Position numbers and translations under genes: made by a program
Shown here: in pieces, positions 24,340 through 34,700 of the stretch
Position numbering within the stretch: position 1 is the stretch's first letter
How the letters are laid out: each line of letters begins with the position of its first letter
Assembly (NCBI RefSeq): GCF_900109645.1
Contig: NZ_FOBG01000007.1
Location: 1 to 64,000 of the forward strand
DNA: 64,000 nt
Direction of reading: 5' to 3'
Origin: Duganella sp. CF402
GTDB taxonomy: Bacteria; Pseudomonadota; Gammaproteobacteria; Burkholderiales; Burkholderiaceae_D
Notes under the pieces: model-generated
Told to the model about the DNA's origin: nothing
Database searches by the model: none
The model's input: only the letters and a program-made list of their open reading frames with translations

Positions 24340-24393
24340 GCGAAACACCCGTCTTATATCTTATAGAAGACTTGGACAACGGAGAACCCCACG

Positions 24394-25650
24394 ATGTATC
24401 AACATATCAAAGTACCGGCGGACGGACAGAAAATTACCGTCAATGCGGATTTTTCCCTGAATGTACCAGATAACCCGATCATTCCCTATATCGAAGGCGA
24501 TGGTACTGGCCGCGACATCACGCCGGTGATGCTGAAGGTGGTCGATGCAGCGGTGGCCAAATGCTACGGCGAGCGCCGCAAAATCGAGTGGATGGAGATC
24601 TTTGCGGGGGAAAAATCGACCCAGGTCTACGGTCCGGACGTGTGGCTGCCGGAAGAAACGCTGGCGGCGGTGAAGGATTACGTGGTGTCGATCAAGGGCC
24701 CGCTGACCACGCCGGTAGGCGGCGGCATCCGTTCGCTCAACGTGGCGCTGCGCCAGCAGCTGGACCTGTACGTCTGCCTGCGCCCGGTGCGCTGGTTCAC
24801 CGGCGTGCCGTCGCCGCTGAAAGAGCCTGAAAAGACCAATATGGTGATCTTCCGCGAGAACTCGGAAGACATTTACGCCGGCATCGAATACACCCAAGGC
24901 AGCGAAGGCGCGAAAAAGCTGATCGATTTCCTGCTCAATGAGCTGGGCGCCAACAAGATCCGCTTCCCGGAGACTTCGGCCATCGGCATCAAGCCGGTGT
25001 CGGTGGAAGGCACCGAGCGCCTGATGCGCAAGGCCATCCAGTACGCCATCGACAACGACAAGCCATCGGTGACCATTGTCCACAAGGGCAATATCATGAA
25101 GTACACCGAGGGCGGCTTCCGCGACTGGGCCTATGCGCTGGCGCAAAAGGAATTCGGCGCCGAGCTGATCGACGGCGGCCCGTGGTGCAAGTTCAAGAAC
25201 CCGAAGACCGGCCGCGACATCACCATCAAGGATTCGATCGCCGACGCGTTCCTGCAGCAGATCCTGCTGCGTCCGATGGAATACAGCGTGATCGCCACCC
25301 TCAACCTGAATGGCGACTACGTGTCGGACGCACTGGCGGCGCAAGTGGGCGGTATCGGCATCGCGCCGGGCGCCAACCTGTCGGACTCGGTGGCCATGTT
25401 TGAAGCCACCCACGGCACTGCGCCCAAGTATGCGGGCAAGAACTACGTCAATCCGGGTTCAATGATCCTGTCGGCCGAGATGATGTTACGCCACATGGGC
25501 TGGACCGAAGCGGCCGACCTGATCATCAAATCGATGGAAAAGGCGATCACCTCCAAGAACGTCACTTACGACTTCGCGCGTCTGATGGAAGGCGCCAACC
25601 AGGTCTCGTGCTCCGGTTTCGGTGACGTCATGATTGAGCAGATGCAGTAA
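24394..25650 (+). CDS. icd: NADP-dependent isocitrate dehydrogenase
   Basis: 418 residues, the bacterial homodimeric type. It converts isocitrate to 2-oxoglutarate and CO2 in the TCA cycle. Visible blocks: IPYIEGDGTGRDITPVML, GPLTTPVGGGIRSLNVALRQ, the substrate loop with the regulatory Ser (GGIRSLN), ENSEDIYAGIEY, VHKGNIMKYTEGGF, ATLNLNGDYVSDALAAQVGG, FEATHGTAPKYAG, and NPGSMILSAEMMLRHMGW. GGAG lies about 10 bp before the ATG. It ends at a strong shared terminator. Confidence 0.97.
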   Translation: MYQHIKVPADGQKITVNADFSLNVPDNPIIPYIEGDGTGRDITPVMLKVVDAAVAKCYGERRKIEWMEIFAGEKSTQVYGPDVWLPEETLAAVKDYVVSIKGPLTTPVGGGIRSLNVALRQQLDLYVCLRPVRWFTGVPSPLKEPEKTNMVIFRENSEDIYAGIEYTQGSEGAKKLIDFLLNELGANKIRFPETSAIGIKPVSVEGTERLMRKAIQYAIDNDKPSVTIVHKGNIMKYTEGGFRDWAYALAQKEFGAELIDGGPWCKFKNPKTGRDITIKDSIADAFLQQILLRPMEYSVIATLNLNGDYVSDALAAQVGGIGIAPGANLSDSVAMFEATHGTAPKYAGKNYVNPGSMILSAEMMLRHMGWTEAADLIIKSMEKAITSKNVTYDFARLMEGANQVSCSGFGDVMIEQMQ

Positions 25651-25696
25651 GTGACGAGTGTCGGTGCTGTACAACAGCATCGAGCGCGTCGAGGCG

Positions 25697-25725
25697 AAAA
25701 AAAACCCTGCGCGGCAGGGTTTTTT
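25697..25725. terminator. Bidirectional intrinsic terminator between icd and the cold-shock gene
   Basis: A-run, CCCTGC, three-base loop, GCAGGG, T-run. It lies between convergent genes and can stop both. Confidence 0.92.
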
Positions 25726-25743
25726 CACATCAGGGCTTAACGA

Positions 25744-25947
25744 TTAAGCCGACTGGATGTTGGAAGCTTGCTTGCCTTTAGGGCCTTGCGTGACTTCGAA
25801 CTGAACTTTCTGACCTTCTTTGAGGGTCTTGAAACCGTTCATGTTGATTGCGGAGAAGTGAGCGAACAAATCTTCACCGCCGTCATCTGGAGTGATGAAG
25901 CCAAAACCTTTGGAATCATTGAACCACTTAACAGTACCAGTTGCCAT
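25744..25947 (-). CDS. Cold-shock protein, CspA family
   Basis: 67 residues: the single OB-fold nucleic-acid-binding domain with RNP1 (KGFGFITPD) and RNP2 (DLFAHFSAI). Binds single-stranded RNA/DNA as a chaperone. Codon use is that of a well-expressed gene. The long upstream gap suggests a sizeable 5' leader, as known for cspA-type mRNAs. Which paralogue (cspA, cspC, cspE) cannot be decided. Confidence 0.95.
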   Translation of the reverse strand: MATGTVKWFNDSKGFGFITPDDGGEDLFAHFSAINMNGFKTLKEGQKVQFEVTQGPKGKQASNIQSA

Positions 25948-26271
25948 AAAAAGAACTTTCTAAATTAAAACAGATCACACGAGCCATAAAAGCAAGAAGC
26001 TTCTTGCCCCTCTCCTCACGCCCACTTCTTATCAACATGTACATTTCTGCACGCAGCCGATAACGCATTGTTAGCGGACCAAATTTGAAAGTCAAGCAGA
26101 TTTGTGGGCATTTTGCTACTTTCCCACGGATTGGTGAAAAAGCAACTCTTGATTTTGCGGAAAGGGGTGCCATCTGCGGCAAGTTGAGAAAGCGCGTAAG
26201 ATGGAAAACAATTGGATATGTGCAGCGAAATGCACATTGCATCAACCCCGAAAGCATTAGAATATAAGCGT
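25948..26271. other. 324-bp divergent intergenic region (cold-shock leader and clpS promoter)
   Basis: No coding sequence is supported here. It is less GC-rich than its surroundings. The left part probably holds the transcribed leader of the cold-shock gene on the minus strand. A perfect 7-bp stem (ATGTGCA/TGCACAT, GCGAAA loop) sits at 26218-26237. A -10-like TAGAAT at 26258-26263 ends 8 bp before the clpS ATG. Confidence 0.5.
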
Positions 26272-26574
26272 ATGGCAACCAAGCAAGATACCGAAACCCT
26301 CTTGGAGCGGCAAACGCTGAAGCCGCCACCTTTGTACCAGGTGGCGTTGCTGAATGACGACTACACCCCGATGGAATTTGTGGTCGCGATCATCCAGGAG
26401 TATTTCAACAAGGATCGCGAAACCGCGACGCAGATCATGCTTAGTGTGCACCGCTACGGCAAAGGCGTGTGCGGCGTGTTCTCGAAAGATATAGCCTGTA
26501 CCAAAGTGGAGTTTGTTTTAACGCATGCGCGCAAGGCAGGTCATCCCCTGCAGTGCGTGATGGAGGAAGTATGA
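26272..26574 (+). CDS. clpS: ATP-dependent Clp protease adaptor ClpS
   Basis: 100 residues. The core PPLYQVALLNDDYTPMEFVV carries the Asn-Asp pair that binds N-degron residues. MLSVHRYGKGVCGVF and the C-terminal KVEFVLTHARKAGHPLQCVMEE are family signatures. It delivers N-end-rule substrates to ClpA. The frame opens at 26212, but the ATG at 26272 gives the usual length. No clear Shine-Dalgarno precedes it. The stop overlaps the clpA start (ATGA), the standard clpS-clpA arrangement. Confidence 0.95.
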   Translation: MATKQDTETLLERQTLKPPPLYQVALLNDDYTPMEFVVAIIQEYFNKDRETATQIMLSVHRYGKGVCGVFSKDIACTKVEFVLTHARKAGHPLQCVMEEV

Positions 26575-28877
26575 TTGCGCAGGAATTGGAAGTAAGTTTG
26601 CACATGGCGTTTGTCGAGGCCCGACAGGCGCGCCACGAATTCATCACGGTGGAGCACTTGCTGCTGGCCTTGCTGGACAACCCTTCGGCCGCCGAAGTGT
26701 TGCGCGCATGCGCTGTCAACATTGAAGATCTGCGCAAAACGCTCACCAACTTTATTGGTGACAATACCCCGACCGTGCCAGGCACGGGCGAGGTCGATAC
26801 CCAGCCGACGCTCGGTTTCCAGCGTGTGATCCAGCGCGCCATCATGCACGTCCAGTCGGCTTCCAACGGCAAGAAGGAAGTGACCGGCGCTAATGTGCTG
26901 GTGGCCATCTTCGGCGAAAAAGATTCGCACGCGGTGTACTACCTGCACCAGCAGGGCGTGACCCGCCTGGACGTGGTGAATTTCATTTCGCACGGCGTGC
27001 GCAAGGACCAGCAGTCGGACACCGCCAAGGCGTCCGAAGGCGTGGAAGAGGGCGCACCGGCCGGCGAAGGCCAGAGCAAGGAAAGCCCGCTCGACCAGTT
27101 CACCCAGAACCTGAACAAATCGGCCGCCGACGGCAAGATCGATCCGCTGATCGGCCGCGAAGAGGAAGTGGATCGCGTGATCCAGATCCTGTGCCGCCGC
27201 CGCAAGAACAATCCGCTGCTGGTGGGCGAAGCCGGCGTCGGCAAGACCGCCATCGCCGAAGGCCTGGCCTACCGCATCACCCAGGGCGACGTGCCGGAAA
27301 TCCTGTCGAATGCCGTGGTGTATTCGCTGGACATGGGCGCGCTGCTGGCCGGCACCAAGTATCGCGGCGACTTTGAACAGCGCCTGAAGGCGGTCCTGAA
27401 ACAGCTCAAGGACAATCCGAACGGCATCCTGTTCATCGACGAGATCCACACCATCATCGGCGCCGGTTCGGCGTCGGGCGGTACGCTGGATGCGTCCAAC
27501 CTGCTGAAACCAGCCTTGGCCAACGGCCAGCTGAAGTGTGTCGGCGCGACCACCTACACCGAGTTCCGTGGCGTGTTCGAGAAGGACCACGCGCTGAGCC
27601 GCCGCTTCCAGAAAGTGGACGTCAATGAACCGACCGTCGAGCAGACCGTGCAGATCCTGCGCGGCCTGAAGTCGCGCTTCGAAGAGCACCACGGCGTGAA
27701 ATATTCGTCGTCGGCGCTGTCGACCGCTGCTGAGCTGGCGGCCCGCTTCATCAACGACCGCCACCTGCCGGACAAGGCCATCGATGTGATCGACGAAGCC
27801 GGTGCGGCCCAACGCATCCTGCCGAAGTCGAAGCAGAAGAAAACCATCGGCAAGACCGAGATCGAGGACATCATCTCCAAGATCGCGCGCATCCCGCCGC
27901 AGACCGTCAACCAGGACGACCGCAGCAAGCTGCAAACCATCGACCGCGACCTGCGCAACGTGGTGTTCGGCCAGGATCCTGCGATCGAAGCGCTGGCCTC
28001 GGCCATCAAGATGGCGCGTGCCGGCCTGGGCAAGACCGACAAGCCGATCGGCTCCTTCCTGTTCTCCGGTCCGACCGGCGTCGGCAAGACCGAGGTGGCC
28101 AAGCAGCTGGCGTTCATCCTCGGCATCGAGCTGGTGCGTTTCGACATGTCGGAGTACATGGAGCGTCACGCCGTGTCGCGCATGATCGGCGCGCCGCCGG
28201 GCTACGTTGGTTTCGACCAGGGCGGCCTGCTGACCGAAGCCATCACCAAGAAGCCGCACACCGTGCTGCTGCTGGACGAGATTGAAAAAGCCCACCCGGA
28301 CATTTTCAACATCCTGCTGCAAGTGATGGACCACGGCACGCTGACCGACAACAACGGCCGCAAGGCGGACTTCCGCAACGTGATCATCATCATGACCACC
28401 AACGCGGGCGCCGAATCGCTGCAGAAGTCGACCATCGGCTTCACCACCAGCAAGCAGGCCGGCGACGAGATGGGCGATATCAAGCGCATGTTCACGCCGG
28501 AGTTCCGCAACCGCCTGGACGCCATCATCAGCTTCCGCGCGCTGGACGAGGAAATCATCCTGCGCGTGGTCGACAAGTTCCTGATGCAGCTGGAAGAGCA
28601 ACTGCACGAGAAGAAAGTCGAAGCGGTGTTCACCGAGAAGCTGCGCGCCTTCCTGGGCAAGAAGGGTTTCGATCCGCTGATGGGTGCGCGTCCGATGTCG
28701 CGCCTGATCCAGGACATGATCCGCAAGGCGCTGGCCGACGAACTGCTGTTCGGCCGCCTGGTCACCGGCGGCAAAGTGGTGGTGGACCTGGACGACAAGG
28801 ACGTAGTCAAGCTGGACTTCCCGGAACCGCCGGATGCGGCGCCGAGCCAGCCGCCGGAAACCGTCGAAGTCGACTGA
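26571..28877 (+). CDS. clpA: Clp protease ATP-binding subunit ClpA
   Basis: 768 residues, standard for ClpA. The N-domain repeats (MIAQELEVSLHMAFVEARQARHEF) bind ClpS. The first AAA+ module has Walker A GEAGVGKTA near residue 220 and Walker B ILFIDEIHTIIGAG. The second has GPTGVGKTE near residue 501 and VLLLDEIEKAHPDIFNILLQVMD. It unfolds proteins for ClpP, which is not encoded nearby. The ATG at 26571 overlaps the clpS stop and follows GGAGGAAGT; the longer frame from 26469 only overlaps clpS. Confidence 0.97.
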   Translation: MIAQELEVSLHMAFVEARQARHEFITVEHLLLALLDNPSAAEVLRACAVNIEDLRKTLTNFIGDNTPTVPGTGEVDTQPTLGFQRVIQRAIMHVQSASNGKKEVTGANVLVAIFGEKDSHAVYYLHQQGVTRLDVVNFISHGVRKDQQSDTAKASEGVEEGAPAGEGQSKESPLDQFTQNLNKSAADGKIDPLIGREEEVDRVIQILCRRRKNNPLLVGEAGVGKTAIAEGLAYRITQGDVPEILSNAVVYSLDMGALLAGTKYRGDFEQRLKAVLKQLKDNPNGILFIDEIHTIIGAGSASGGTLDASNLLKPALANGQLKCVGATTYTEFRGVFEKDHALSRRFQKVDVNEPTVEQTVQILRGLKSRFEEHHGVKYSSSALSTAAELAARFINDRHLPDKAIDVIDEAGAAQRILPKSKQKKTIGKTEIEDIISKIARIPPQTVNQDDRSKLQTIDRDLRNVVFGQDPAIEALASAIKMARAGLGKTDKPIGSFLFSGPTGVGKTEVAKQLAFILGIELVRFDMSEYMERHAVSRMIGAPPGYVGFDQGGLLTEAITKKPHTVLLLDEIEKAHPDIFNILLQVMDHGTLTDNNGRKADFRNVIIIMTTNAGAESLQKSTIGFTTSKQAGDEMGDIKRMFTPEFRNRLDAIISFRALDEEIILRVVDKFLMQLEEQLHEKKVEAVFTEKLRAFLGKKGFDPLMGARPMSRLIQDMIRKALADELLFGRLVTGGKVVVDLDDKDVVKLDFPEPPDAAPSQPPETVEVD

Positions 28878-28882
28878 ATCTG

Positions 28883-28909
28883 AAACCCGCCTCCCGGCGG
28901 GTTTTTTTT
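28883..28909 (+). terminator. Intrinsic terminator of clpSA
   Basis: CCCGCC, four-base loop, GGCGGG, then eight T residues, starting 6 bp after the clpA stop. Confidence 0.92.
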
Positions 28910-28995
28910 ATCTGGTTTTTTATGATCTAAATCAATACCGACGCATCCCGCAAGCGCAAGATTGAATCGGCATCAATACGGCTGCGGAGGATGTG

Positions 28996-30726
28996 ATGAT
29001 CGATTATTTCGGCCACCTGGCCGTGCTGGACGAATTGCGTGCGCAGCTGGCGCTGGCCACCTACAGCAATCCCAACGAGCACAAGGCGCAGGCGCGCACG
29101 CTGGACGCGCTGGCGCAGGACGGCGACCTGGCCCGCCTCGGCGCGCTGACCGACCATCTGCTGGCCCACGCCGCCAGCGACGGCAGCGAACTGGCCATGC
29201 TGGAAACGGCCGCCGCCCTGTGGCATGACGGGCTGGACATCTACAACGACGTCAGCACCGCACGCGCCGCGCTGGAATCCTCGCTGACCAATCCCGGTGC
29301 GCCGGATGCGCTGGCCAAGTTCCAGCAGGCCAACGCGCTGCTGACCGGGCTGGAGCAGCGGGCCACCGAAGTCATCAACGCCGCGATGGCCTTGCCGGCG
29401 CAGTTCTCGCCGCCGCGCTACCTGGCTCGCCATCCGCGCCAGGAAGACCGTAAAACGCCGGACTGGAACTGGGGCGACCTGTTCCTCGCCCGCCGCACCG
29501 ACGCCTTCGTGCGCAATCTCGCCGCCGCAGCCGGCAAGGACAGCGCGGCACAGGCGTTCGCCTTCGGCGCGCTGGCTGGCTATGGGGGCAACGTCGCGGG
29601 CAGCGCCTACCAGTCGCGCACCGTGGGAGGACCGCGCCGCGCGCATCCGTATCGCGACCGGCTGGCCAAGTACGCCAGCGGCGCCTGGCTGCGCGAACAC
29701 CGGCCTGGCCTGCCGCCGCTGAAGAAGCTGGCGCAAATGCTGCGCTGGGGCGCACCGGCCTTGCCGCCGCACTTACCGCCACAGATCGCCCAACTGTTGT
29801 CCGACACGCTGGCGGCCACCTACGATTTGCACATCACCGCGCCGCTGCCGGATATGCAACTGGGCTACCAGCGCCTGCTGCGCCACGTCGAACTGCTAGG
29901 TATGTTCGACATGCCGCCGGCGCCAGCGCCGTTGAGCGCCACGCTGGAAATCCGCAAGGCCGCCAATCCGGACGCTTATCCGCCGCTGGACACCGGCGTC
30001 AAGCCGGCCAGCGGTGGCAGCGCGCCGCCCGGCGGCGGCGCATCCTCCAAAGCCGACAGCGAGGAAACCAAGAGCAAGACCTGCTGGGAAGGCCTGTTGA
30101 TCGCGCTGATCGCCATCGGCATCGTCCTGCTGTGCATCTTCACGCTGGGCTCGATATGCGGCGGCGGCTCGCCCAAGAAAGATCCCAGCTTCCCCGATCC
30201 ACAGCCCGGCACCAACAGCCAGGCGCTGAACGCGTTTGCCGGCACCAACGAGGCGGTCCACATCTGCGACGTGCTGGAGCAATTGCAGAGCTACCTGTGG
30301 CAAAGCTTTTCCAATGCCGCCGACTACCTCGCCGTGCTGGGACTGATCTACCCCAACGACTTGCAACTGGTGCAGCCGGTGCATGCGCAATTCAACGCCG
30401 CGCCGGCCTCGGCGCCGTTCCCGCACCGCGCCGGCGCCCAGCCCAACGCCGGCTACGAAGTGCCGCCCACCACGCCGATCGAACACAGCGCGGGCGGGCC
30501 GCCGCCGCACGCCATGCTGGCCACGCCGGCCAGCTATGTCAGCGGTGCGGTGCGCATCGGCCTGTCGCTGTGGGAACAGCTCGCGCGCGGCGATACCGAC
30601 AGCTTCAACCGCGACATGGATGCCGACCGCGACAGCGGCCATCAGTGCTGGGACATTGCAGCCGGCTCCATCAACGACGACCCGGTGCCCGAGCTGGTGC
30701 TGGCCTATCCGCAAACCGCAGCCTGA
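28996..30726 (+). CDS. Uncharacterised 576-residue protein with one membrane span
   Basis: I do not recognise this protein. It has no signal peptide. Residues 1-345 are largely helical and Ala/Leu-rich, with a basic, glycine-containing stretch near residues 190-225 (FGALAGYGGNVAGSAYQ, then GGPRRAHPYRDRLAKYASG) loosely like zinc-dependent phospholipase/hydrolase-type proteins, not enough for a call. Near residue 350 is a disordered Gly/Ser/Pro linker, then one membrane span (about residues 370-393, LLIALIAIGIVLLCIFTLGSICGGG). The C-terminal 170 residues include SGAVRIGLSLWEQLARGDTD, then a stretch rich in Asp. The ATG at 28996 follows GGAGG; a GTG at 28993 is too close to it. It starts a co-directional group after the clpA terminator, and the next gene begins 9 bp after its stop. 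Confidence 0.8.
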   Translation: MIDYFGHLAVLDELRAQLALATYSNPNEHKAQARTLDALAQDGDLARLGALTDHLLAHAASDGSELAMLETAAALWHDGLDIYNDVSTARAALESSLTNPGAPDALAKFQQANALLTGLEQRATEVINAAMALPAQFSPPRYLARHPRQEDRKTPDWNWGDLFLARRTDAFVRNLAAAAGKDSAAQAFAFGALAGYGGNVAGSAYQSRTVGGPRRAHPYRDRLAKYASGAWLREHRPGLPPLKKLAQMLRWGAPALPPHLPPQIAQLLSDTLAATYDLHITAPLPDMQLGYQRLLRHVELLGMFDMPPAPAPLSATLEIRKAANPDAYPPLDTGVKPASGGSAPPGGGASSKADSEETKSKTCWEGLLIALIAIGIVLLCIFTLGSICGGGSPKKDPSFPDPQPGTNSQALNAFAGTNEAVHICDVLEQLQSYLWQSFSNAADYLAVLGLIYPNDLQLVQPVHAQFNAAPASAPFPHRAGAQPNAGYEVPPTTPIEHSAGGPPPHAMLATPASYVSGAVRIGLSLWEQLARGDTDSFNRDMDADRDSGHQCWDIAAGSINDDPVPELVLAYPQTAA

Positions 30727-30735
30727 GGAGGCGTC

Positions 30736-31659
30736 ATGGACCACGACGACGATATCGACACCTCCCACCAGTGGCTGGTGATCCCGTACTTCAACGGCGA
30801 CGAGGGCCGCGCCTCGCAGCGGCCGCTGACCAAGGTGCTGCCGCCGGTCACCAGCTGGCTGTGCCCGTCCATCCACGTGCAGGGCGTCAACTACAGCACG
30901 CCGCCGGGCACCTACTTGCCGGACGAGCCGCTGGAAATTACGGTCAAGGTCGACAACCGTGGCGTGCCGAACGCGCAGGTCAAGCTCAAGCTGTACTGGT
31001 CGGACCCGGCCACCGGTTTTGCCAGCCCGCAGCTGATCCTGAGCGCCAGCAAGGCCGTGCCGGGCAGGGCGGTGACGGGGCCGACCAGCTTCCCGCCGCT
31101 GGTGTGGACGCCACAGCAGGCCAGCATCCCGCCGCACTTCTGCCTGCTGGCGCATGTCAGCTGCACGCCGCCGGAGCCCGACCCCGGCCCGGCAGCGGCA
31201 TCGCCAATGAGCGACCGCCACTGGGCGCAGTACAACTTGCAATCCGCCATGCTCAATGTGGCGGGCAACAAGGACTTCGTGTTCTGGGTCGGCAATCCGG
31301 CGCGCGAGGCCGGCGCGTATGCGGTGACGGTGCTGCCGGTGTCGGAGCAAGCGCTGCAGCAAATGGCGCGGCTGGTGCGTGCCGAGCCGGTGCCGGTGCG
31401 GCGGCAACAACTGACGCTGCACCGCGCCACCGATCCGGCCATGCGGCGCACGCGCGAGGGCAGCATGGTGCTGGAGCTGGCGCCCGGCGAACGGCAGGCG
31501 CTGGTGCTCAGCGCGCATGACGTGCAGCTTGCGCCGCAACAGTTCACGGCGGTGGAAGTGCTGCAGTCGCGCGCCGGTCACGAGCACGCGCCCACCGGCA
31601 GCATCGGCGTGGTGCTGTTTGGCCACGTGGATGAAACTTGTAGAATGCCACGCCGATAA
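30736..31659 (+). CDS. Uncharacterised 307-residue protein with CARDB-like Ig domain
   Basis: Not assigned to a named family. No signal peptide or membrane span is visible. Residues 30-135 look like a CARDB-type immunoglobulin fold (GTYLPDEPLEITVKVDNRGVPNAQVKLKLYWSDPATGFA); the C-terminal half (GNKDFVFWVGNPAREAGAYAVTVLPVSE... MVLELAPGERQALVLSA) reads as a second beta-sandwich. The GAGGAG ribosome site sits 6 bp before the ATG. Tight spacing to the upstream membrane protein suggests the two work together; partner and process are unknown. Its very acidic start (MDHDDDIDT) is unusual for a secreted protein. Confidence 0.78.
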   Translation: MDHDDDIDTSHQWLVIPYFNGDEGRASQRPLTKVLPPVTSWLCPSIHVQGVNYSTPPGTYLPDEPLEITVKVDNRGVPNAQVKLKLYWSDPATGFASPQLILSASKAVPGRAVTGPTSFPPLVWTPQQASIPPHFCLLAHVSCTPPEPDPGPAAASPMSDRHWAQYNLQSAMLNVAGNKDFVFWVGNPAREAGAYAVTVLPVSEQALQQMARLVRAEPVPVRRQQLTLHRATDPAMRRTREGSMVLELAPGERQALVLSAHDVQLAPQQFTAVEVLQSRAGHEHAPTGSIGVVLFGHVDETCRMPRR

Positions 31660-31689
31660 TTTTCCCGGGCGGTGCAAGCTGTGCCAAAA

Positions 31690-31708
31690 TTGTCGATCCA
31701 TTCGACAA
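31690..31708. promoter_or_regulatory. Perfect 7-bp inverted repeat before the first S41 peptidase
   Basis: TTGTCGA and TCGACAA with a 5-bp spacer, flanked by AAAA on the left and CTTTT on the right. It lies between two co-directional genes, 16 bp before the ATG. It could be a weak terminator or an operator. Confidence 0.4.
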
Positions 31709-31724
31709 CTTTTGACACGGTCCC

Positions 31725-34700
31725 ATGAACCTGCCTCGCCCGCTTATCCTGATGTTGTTGTCCGCCGGTGTACTGTCCTCCGCGCAAGCCGCAGACGCCT
31801 ACTACCGCTATCCCGCCATCCGTGGCGACGCCGTGATGTTCACCGCTGAAGGCGACTTGTGGAAGACCGGCGCGCATGGCGGCCAGGCCCAGCGCCTGAC
31901 CACCCATCCCTCGGCCGAAACCAACGCCGCCATCTCGCACGACGGCCGCTGGGTGGCGTTCTCGGCCTCGTATGAAGGCGCGCAGGAAGCCCACGTGATG
32001 CCGCTGGCGGGCGGCCTGCCCAAGCGCATCACCTTCGAAAACGGCGCCGTGTCTGTGCTGGGCTGGAGCGCCCAGGGCGAGGTGCTGGTCAGCATGGCCA
32101 GCGGCACCGGGCCGGGCCGCAGCCTGGTGATTGCGGCCGTCAAGCCGGACAGCTTGCAGCGCCAGCTGTTCCCGCTGGCCGACGCCAACGACGCGGTGCT
32201 GGACGACGCCGGCAAGACCCTGTACTTCACCCGCAACGGCCTGGCGCTGACCAACGACAACGTCAAGGCCTATCGCGGCGGCGCGCACGCGCAGCTGTGG
32301 CGCTATGCGCTGGGCGGCACGGCGGAAGCGGTGCAACTGCTGGCGTCCGACAATGGCAACAACAAGCGCCCGATGTGGTGGCAAGGCCGCCTCTACTTCA
32401 TCAGCGACCGTAGCGGCTCGGACAATCTGTGGACGATGGCCGCCGACGGCAGCGACGCGCGCCAGCTGACCCAGCACAAGGACTGGGACGTGCGCAACGC
32501 CGCGCTGGGCGACGGCCGCATCGTCTACCAGCTGGGCGCGGACCTGCATGTGCTGGACCTGTCCAGCGCCAGGAATGAAGCGCTGGCCATCGACCTGCTG
32601 TCCGACTTCGACCAGCAGCGCACGCGCCAGATCCGCTCGCCGCTGGAGAGCCTGACCAATGTGCAAATCGCCGGCAAGACCGAGCGCATCGTGCTGACCG
32701 CGCGCGGCCGCGTCAGCGTGGCCGGCACCGGCGCCCAGCGCCGCGTGGAGATCGCGATTCCGGAAGGCGCCCGCGCCCGCCAGGCCGTGTTCAGCCACGA
32801 CGACAAAGCCATCTATGCGATTGTCGACAGCAGCGGCGAAAACGAAATCTGGAAATTCGCCGCCGACGGTTCCGGCAAGGGCGAACAGCTGACCAAGGAC
32901 GGCAACAACCACCGCTGGCAGCTGTACCCGTCGCCAGACGGCCGCTGGCTGGGCCACACCGACAAGAAGGGCCGCTTCTGGCTGCTGGACCTGGCCACCA
33001 AGGCCAACATGGTGATCGACGATGCGGGCAAGGTCGGCCTGGGCGACTACGATGAAATCGCCTGGTCGCCGGACAGCAAGAACCTGGCGCTGGTGCGCGC
33101 CGCCAGCAACGAGCAGCGCAACCAGATCGGCCTGTACAACGTCGACAGCAAGCAGCTGGCCTTCGTCACCAGCGACCGCTACACTTCGCGCGCGCCGGTG
33201 TTCTCGCCGGACGGCAAGTGGCTGTACTTCCTTTCGGCCCGCAACTTCCAGCTGGCGAACGGCTCGCCGTGGGGCGACCGCAATATGGGCCCGGTATTCG
33301 ACAAGCGCACCGGCGTCTACGCGCTGGCGCTGCAGCCGGACAACCGTTTCCCGTTCAAGCCGGACGATGAACTGAGCAAGCCGGGCGATAAGCCGGCCGA
33401 AGGCGCGACCGAGCAGGCAGCGGAAAAAGCGGCGGAGAAGGCGGTCGCCAAGAGCACAACGAAAGACGCAGCCAAGGCCGCCGGCAAGAGCCTGCCGGCC
33501 GTGGTCTACGCCGGTCTGGCGGAGCGCTTGTACGAGGTGCCGCTGACCGCCGGTAACTACCGCGCACTGCAAATGGACGACAAGCGCCTGTACTTCCTTG
33601 ATGCCGACGGCAACGATGGCAAGGCCAATTTGAAAACACTGGCCATCGCCAGCAACGGTCCGCAGCCCGAAGTGTTTGTGGCCGGCGTGCGCGAGTACGA
33701 CCTATCGCTGGATCGCAAGCGCGTCTACTACCGCACCTTCGCCAGCGGTCCTGGCGACATGCTGGTGGTGGACGCCGGCGCCAAGGCGCCGGGCGATGTC
33801 ACCAAGGCCAAGATCAAGGTGGACGACTGGACCTTCACCTCCAATCCGCGCCTCGAATGGAAGCAGATGTTCAACGACGCATGGCGCATGCACCGCGACT
33901 TCCTGTATGACGTGAAGATGCGCGGCGCCGACTGGCCGGCCGTGCGCGCCAAATACGCGCCGCTGGTGGAGCGCGTGACCGACCGCGCGGAGCTGGACGA
34001 TGTGCTGGGCATGATGATCAGCGAAGTGGGCGCGCTGCACTCGCAGATTCGTCCCGGCGATATCCGCCGTTCGGCGCCGGAAGGCACGCCGGCCGGCCTG
34101 GGCGCGCTGCTGTCGCGCACCGCCGAGGGCTATCGCGTCGATCACATTTACACCAGCGAACCGGAACTGCCGTCGCAACGCGGCCCGCTGGCGCAAGCTG
34201 GCGTTGATGTGAAAGAGGGCGACATCATCACCGCGGTCAACGGCAAGCCGGTGCTGGAAGCACGTGACATCGCCGACCTGTTGCTCAATCAAGCCGACAA
34301 ACAAGTGCTGCTGCAAGTGAAGCGCAAAGCCGAATCGCGCCAGGTGATTGTGCTGCCAGTGAATATGACCAAACAGGCCGCGCTGCGCTACAGCGACTGG
34401 GAGCAATCGCGCGCGCAGCAGGTGGACGCTGCGTCCAAGGGCCGCATCGGCTACCTGCACCTGCGCGCGATGGGACCGAACGACATCGCCTCGTTCGCGC
34501 GCGATTTCTACGCCAATGTGAACCGCGAGGGCCTGATCATCGACGTGCGCCGCAATAACGGCGGCAACATCGATAGCTGGATCATTGAGAAGCTGCTGCG
34601 CAAGGCATGGGCGTTCTGGGCGCCGCCGGGCGTGGCGCCGTCGCCGAATATGCAGAACACCTTCCGTGGCCACCTGGTGGTGCTGATCGACGAATACACC

